From assembly GCA_905250115.1 (NCBI GenBank), contig CAJNOI010000025.1:484755-548754 (forward strand): a DNA stretch of 64,000 nt, in the 5' to 3' direction. Shown here piece by piece: positions 60,942 through 64,000 of this stretch. Each line of letters opens with the position of its first letter. Within the stretch, counting starts at the first letter, position 1. The position numbers and the translations under genes were made by a program. The notes under the pieces were generated by a model. It saw only the letters and a program-made list of their open reading frames with translations, had not been told where the DNA came from and made no database searches. This DNA is from Adineta steineri (lineage: Eukaryota; Rotifera; Eurotatoria; Adinetida; Adinetidae).

Positions 60942-63229
60942 TTAGTCCCATAATTTAACAACATTATCCCATCCAGCTGTAAGAACTCTTGATTTCTCAT
61001 GCCAATGCCATTTAGCATCAATACATACATTATCATGTGCTTTAATTTTTTCAAAGACACGTGTCGTTTTCCAATCCCAAATAACTAAGTGACCATCTGC
61101 ATCACCACTAATTACATAAGACATATCAGGTGAAAAATCAAGACCACATGCATAACCAGATACCTATGAATAAAATAAATAGAAATTTATTGAAATTAAA
61201 AATCAAAAAAAATAACATACCATATGGCCTTTGAATACTTTTTTACTTTTCCATCGAAAGTTAGCCATAGGTTCCATAATTCTAATTTGATTATCCATCG
61301 ATTGAAATGCTAAATATCTACCTAAATACACCAAAAAATAAATTTTAATTATAAAATAAATATATTCATTTCAACAAACCATTTTTTGATTGAGCTACAG
61401 CAGGCATTGAATGCATCGTTGGTTCAGCAATATATTTAAAATCAACAGGAATGTTCCTTTGAAAGAAAAATTTGTATTTCTAATAAAATTATTATTTTCT
61501 TTTTCTTACCATTCCCATACACGAATACTTTTATCATCGGATGTTGATACAATACGACGATTTCGATCAACAAATGTAACAGTATTGATAGCACCTAAAT
61601 GTCGATCATATTCTTGCACAACATGACCACTTCGAATATCAAACTAAAATAAGAATTTGTAAATTACTTCTATGCTCTCTGATATTTGGTTTAGTTTTTA
61701 TAAAAACTTACACAAAGAATTTTCTTGTCAGACATGCCACATATAAATAAATGTTGTTTACTCTCACTTGGATTAAACGAGACACAATACGGTATTTTTC
61801 GTACTGAAAATTTACTTTTCACTTGACCTAAGAATAAAATTACAAATATTCATTAGAAAGTAAATAATTATGATTTCATACCAGTTTCTGTGTCCCATAA
61901 TTTAACACTTTTATCATACGAAGCTGAAAGAAATTCTGTGCCTCCAAAATTAAAACTAACATCACGTACAGCTTGACTATGTCCAGCGTATGTTCGAACA
62001 CATCGACGTTCATTATAAAATTCCCATAACTAAAATAAAATATTAAATAAATAGATTTCTTTTTTCTTCTATTCATTATATTTACTTTGACTTTACAATC
62101 CATTGAACAAGTAAGAAACAGATGAGCAGAAACAGGAAAGTAATGAATTTTTTGTATAGCTTTTGTATGTCCTTTATATGTATGTATACATTGTTTAGGA
62201 ATAAAGCATCGTTGTGGTGGATCTTCCGAACGTAAATTAACACCAACATCTTGTGGAATATGAAGAAATGATCGACCTTGATAATCATATGGATCTTTAA
62301 TATGTAATGTTGTTGATGATGGATCTTCTGCTTCTTTATCTAATGTTGTTGATTCAGGATCACGAGCACGTATTGCATTTTGTTCATCACGTGTTGGTCG
62401 TTTAGCTTTTCGTCGTTTAGATAAATATTCATCGATTTCTTTTTGTTCTTCCTGAAATTACAAAAATATGAATTAAACTTGTAATAAATAATTAAAATAT
62501 ATACTTCAGATGGACGTGATGTAGTTATTTCATCGGCATATGCAGCCCATGGACCTTGAAAACCTTCAACATCACCTGAATCATAATTTTTATCTTTTTT
62601 TCGTTTTTCTCCAGCAGGCTTTTTAGCTGTTTCAAAAATAGTCATGCCTTCATTAATTTCAGCTCTAATTTGATCACCAACTAATTGTGGAGTTGCATGT
62701 TCTCCAACAGTTGGATCAACTGCATAACCAAAACTATCAAATGTTCGTCGTTGATTTTCAAATTGAAAATCACTTAATGTTGTCGATTCTGCATAACCAT
62801 TTAATACATTTTTAAATGTACGTTGTTGTTGTGTTAAATTTGGATTTGTTGGACCATACTATAAAGTATAAACAAAAAAATTATCTTATTAATTTTACTT
62901 TTTTACTTACAATTGGTGCATACATGTCTTCATATTTTGGATTGTATAAAACTTCTCTAGTTTTAATATCGAGAAAACTACTTGTATCAATTGGCTAGAA
63001 AAGATATATTATAAAGTAATGAAAAAAAGAGTCAACTGTTTTATTCTCTATATACCTGAATTGCAATAGCTGGTGTTAAATTGAGTTTAATCTTTGACAT
63101 AACCGAAAAAGCAGGATCATTAAGAACAGCCATACGATCTTCTGTGTCTTCTTCATGTCTGGTTACACGTATTTCATCAGTCTTGTCATCATCATCATCA
63201 TATAATGCTTGTATAGCTGCAAGTGCCAT
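60942..63229 (-). CDS. cdc40: Pre-mRNA splicing factor PRP17/CDC40 (WD40)
   Basis: About ten exons from [19 protein letters not shown] at 63229 to WDNVVKLWD at 60942; length near 570-580 aa, as in human CDC40 (579 aa). PRP17 acts in the second catalytic step of splicing in the spliceosome. The N-terminal half carries family-specific blocks: [37 protein letters not shown], and [13 protein letters not shown] followed by [13 protein letters not shown]. The C-terminal half is a seven-blade WD40 propeller starting at [19 protein letters not shown], with repeats ending in VKLWE, VKLWD, IRVWE, LVIWD and VKLWD. Introns are short. The protein ends exactly at the last WD repeat, as in orthologues. Confidence 0.96.
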
Positions 63230-63418
63230 CTAAAAAAAATAAATTATATGTTGAATAGGCTATATGTTAAAAGAAAACAACAAAAACTTTATTTATCTGA
63301 TCTTACTAAACTAAAGAAAAGAGAATAATATGTATATATGTATATATAAGATATAACAAAAAAAACGTAAATTATTAACAATAACAAAAATTCGAATATG
63401 ATAGATCTTGATCAATAT

Positions 63419-64000
63419 TTAAGTCAGTATACAATATGGTTTAAGTGTGGTTGTACTAATATTTTCTCGACATAATGGACATTGAGATGAGTTTGCTAAT
63501 ATTTGACGACTGCATAATATACACATGACATGATGACATTGAGTAATTAATAAATAAATTCCTGTATATTGTAAATCAGAAAATGTTTCTAAACATACAG
63601 GACATAATTCATCATCATCAAAAGAAGATATATGTTCACATTGATCTGATAAACAATCCGAAGAGTTTGGTTCATCTTCTGTTAAATCAATAATTTCTTC
63701 TTCTTCTTCTTCTTCATCATCATCAATAATTTCAATATAAGTACTACTAAGAGGTGTGGATGGAGGGCTATTGATCATAATATCAATACTTTGTTCATCA
63801 TCTAAATCTATAATCGTTGTATTATCAATTTGTTGACATGGACTGTTCGTAATTTCAATAATATCACCATTATTATCATGTTCATTTTGACTAGAAGATC
63901 AAAAAAAAATAAATAAATAAAACAAAGAAAAACAATCTTCAACCTGTTTGTTGAAATAAAAGATACATTAGGAATTCTTTCTTCATCATATGTTAATGGT
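63419..64000 (-). CDS. rnf4: RNF4-like SUMO-targeted ubiquitin ligase (5' part outside window)
   Basis: The last exon (63419-63890) joins across a 53-bp intron to a second exon (63944 to the window edge), so the N-terminus is missing. The C-terminal RING reads CPVCLETFSDLQ, then TQCHHVMCILCSRQILANSS and CPLCRENI, ending KPYCILT. Cysteine/histidine spacing and the hydrophobic tail correspond to RNF4. Upstream are four acidic-flanked hydrophobic motifs of SUMO-interacting type: GDIIEIT, TTIIDLDDE, YIEIIDDD and EIIDLTEDE. RNF4 uses such tandem SIMs to bind poly-SUMO chains and then ubiquitinates the modified proteins, in the nucleus, in DNA repair and protein quality control. Length and motif order fit (human RNF4 is 190 aa). 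Other RING proteins lack the tandem SIM array. Confidence 0.85.

Noticed and set aside
1-64000. CRISPR array, bacterial operon or horizontally acquired gene
   Set aside because: No regularly spaced repeats, no Shine-Dalgarno-led gene strings, and every recognised gene has spliced metazoan-type homology.
1-64000. Virus-like or LTR elements
   Set aside because: No reverse transcriptase, capsid, integrase or long terminal repeats were recognised; the mobile DNA seen here is of small cut-and-paste type.

Overview
The window looks like AT-rich nuclear DNA from a small invertebrate, most likely a bdelloid rotifer. Genes have many GT-AG introns of about 45-65 bp. Every recognisable protein is of animal type (Staufen, DEPTOR, cyclin E, SERINC, ZSWIM2, TMEM242, RNF4-like). 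One gene has the secreted PAN-like plus NHL-repeat layout that is abundant in rotifers. G/T tracts built on TGTGGG, the telomere repeat I recall for Adineta, recur. The rotifer assignment is inference. I see no bacterial operon, CRISPR array or convincing virus-like element.

Layout. 1-1.9 kb: a 100-N gap inside a decayed coding-like stretch. 1.9-3.5 kb: Staufen (+). 4.2-7.1 kb: DEPTOR (-), with 5.8 kb of gene-free DNA upstream of it. 12.9-24.7 kb: ABCB9/TAP-like transporter, SERINC and cyclin E, all on minus. 26.6-27.4 kb: a small membrane protein (+). 28.7-34.2 kb: a small secreted protein and a PAN/NHL protein (-). 36.3-37.9 kb: an unknown 522-aa protein (-), divergent from a probably myristoylated 140-aa protein at 38.3 kb (+). 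39.2-42.7 kb: PTGES2 and cytosolic glycerol-3-phosphate dehydrogenase (+). 43.8-51.9 kb: ABCC10/MRP7, TMEM242 and an unknown 171-aa protein (-). 53.2-55.6 kb: ZSWIM2 (+). 56.9-58.8 kb: collagen galactosyltransferase ending in KDEL (-). 59.6-60.1 kb: an ML-domain lipid-binding protein (+). 60.5 kb: tRNA-Thr(UGU) (+). 60.9-63.2 kb: the splicing factor PRP17/CDC40 (-). 63.4 kb to the edge: an RNF4-like SUMO-targeted ubiquitin ligase (-).

The genes are unrelated housekeeping and regulatory genes rather than a pathway cluster. The accessory signal is a set of small non-autonomous DNA elements: two TTAA-flanked piggyBac-like elements (one in an ABCB9 intron), two hAT-like elements (one with a clear 8-bp target duplication), a pair of near-identical 127/128-bp inverted-repeat elements, a 247-bp element in an ABCC10 intron, and several hairpins built on GGCGAAA or CCCACACC motifs. 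Several of the introns that are unusually long for this genome contain one of these.

No single undescribed system stands out. The best leads are the intron-resident elements, the telomere-like 36-bp repeat inside the ABCB9 gene, the unknown 522-aa protein, and the four-SIM RNF4-like ligase. Exon boundaries were read by eye from splice sites and frame continuity. Where I give an exact protein length, the summed exons keep the frame.
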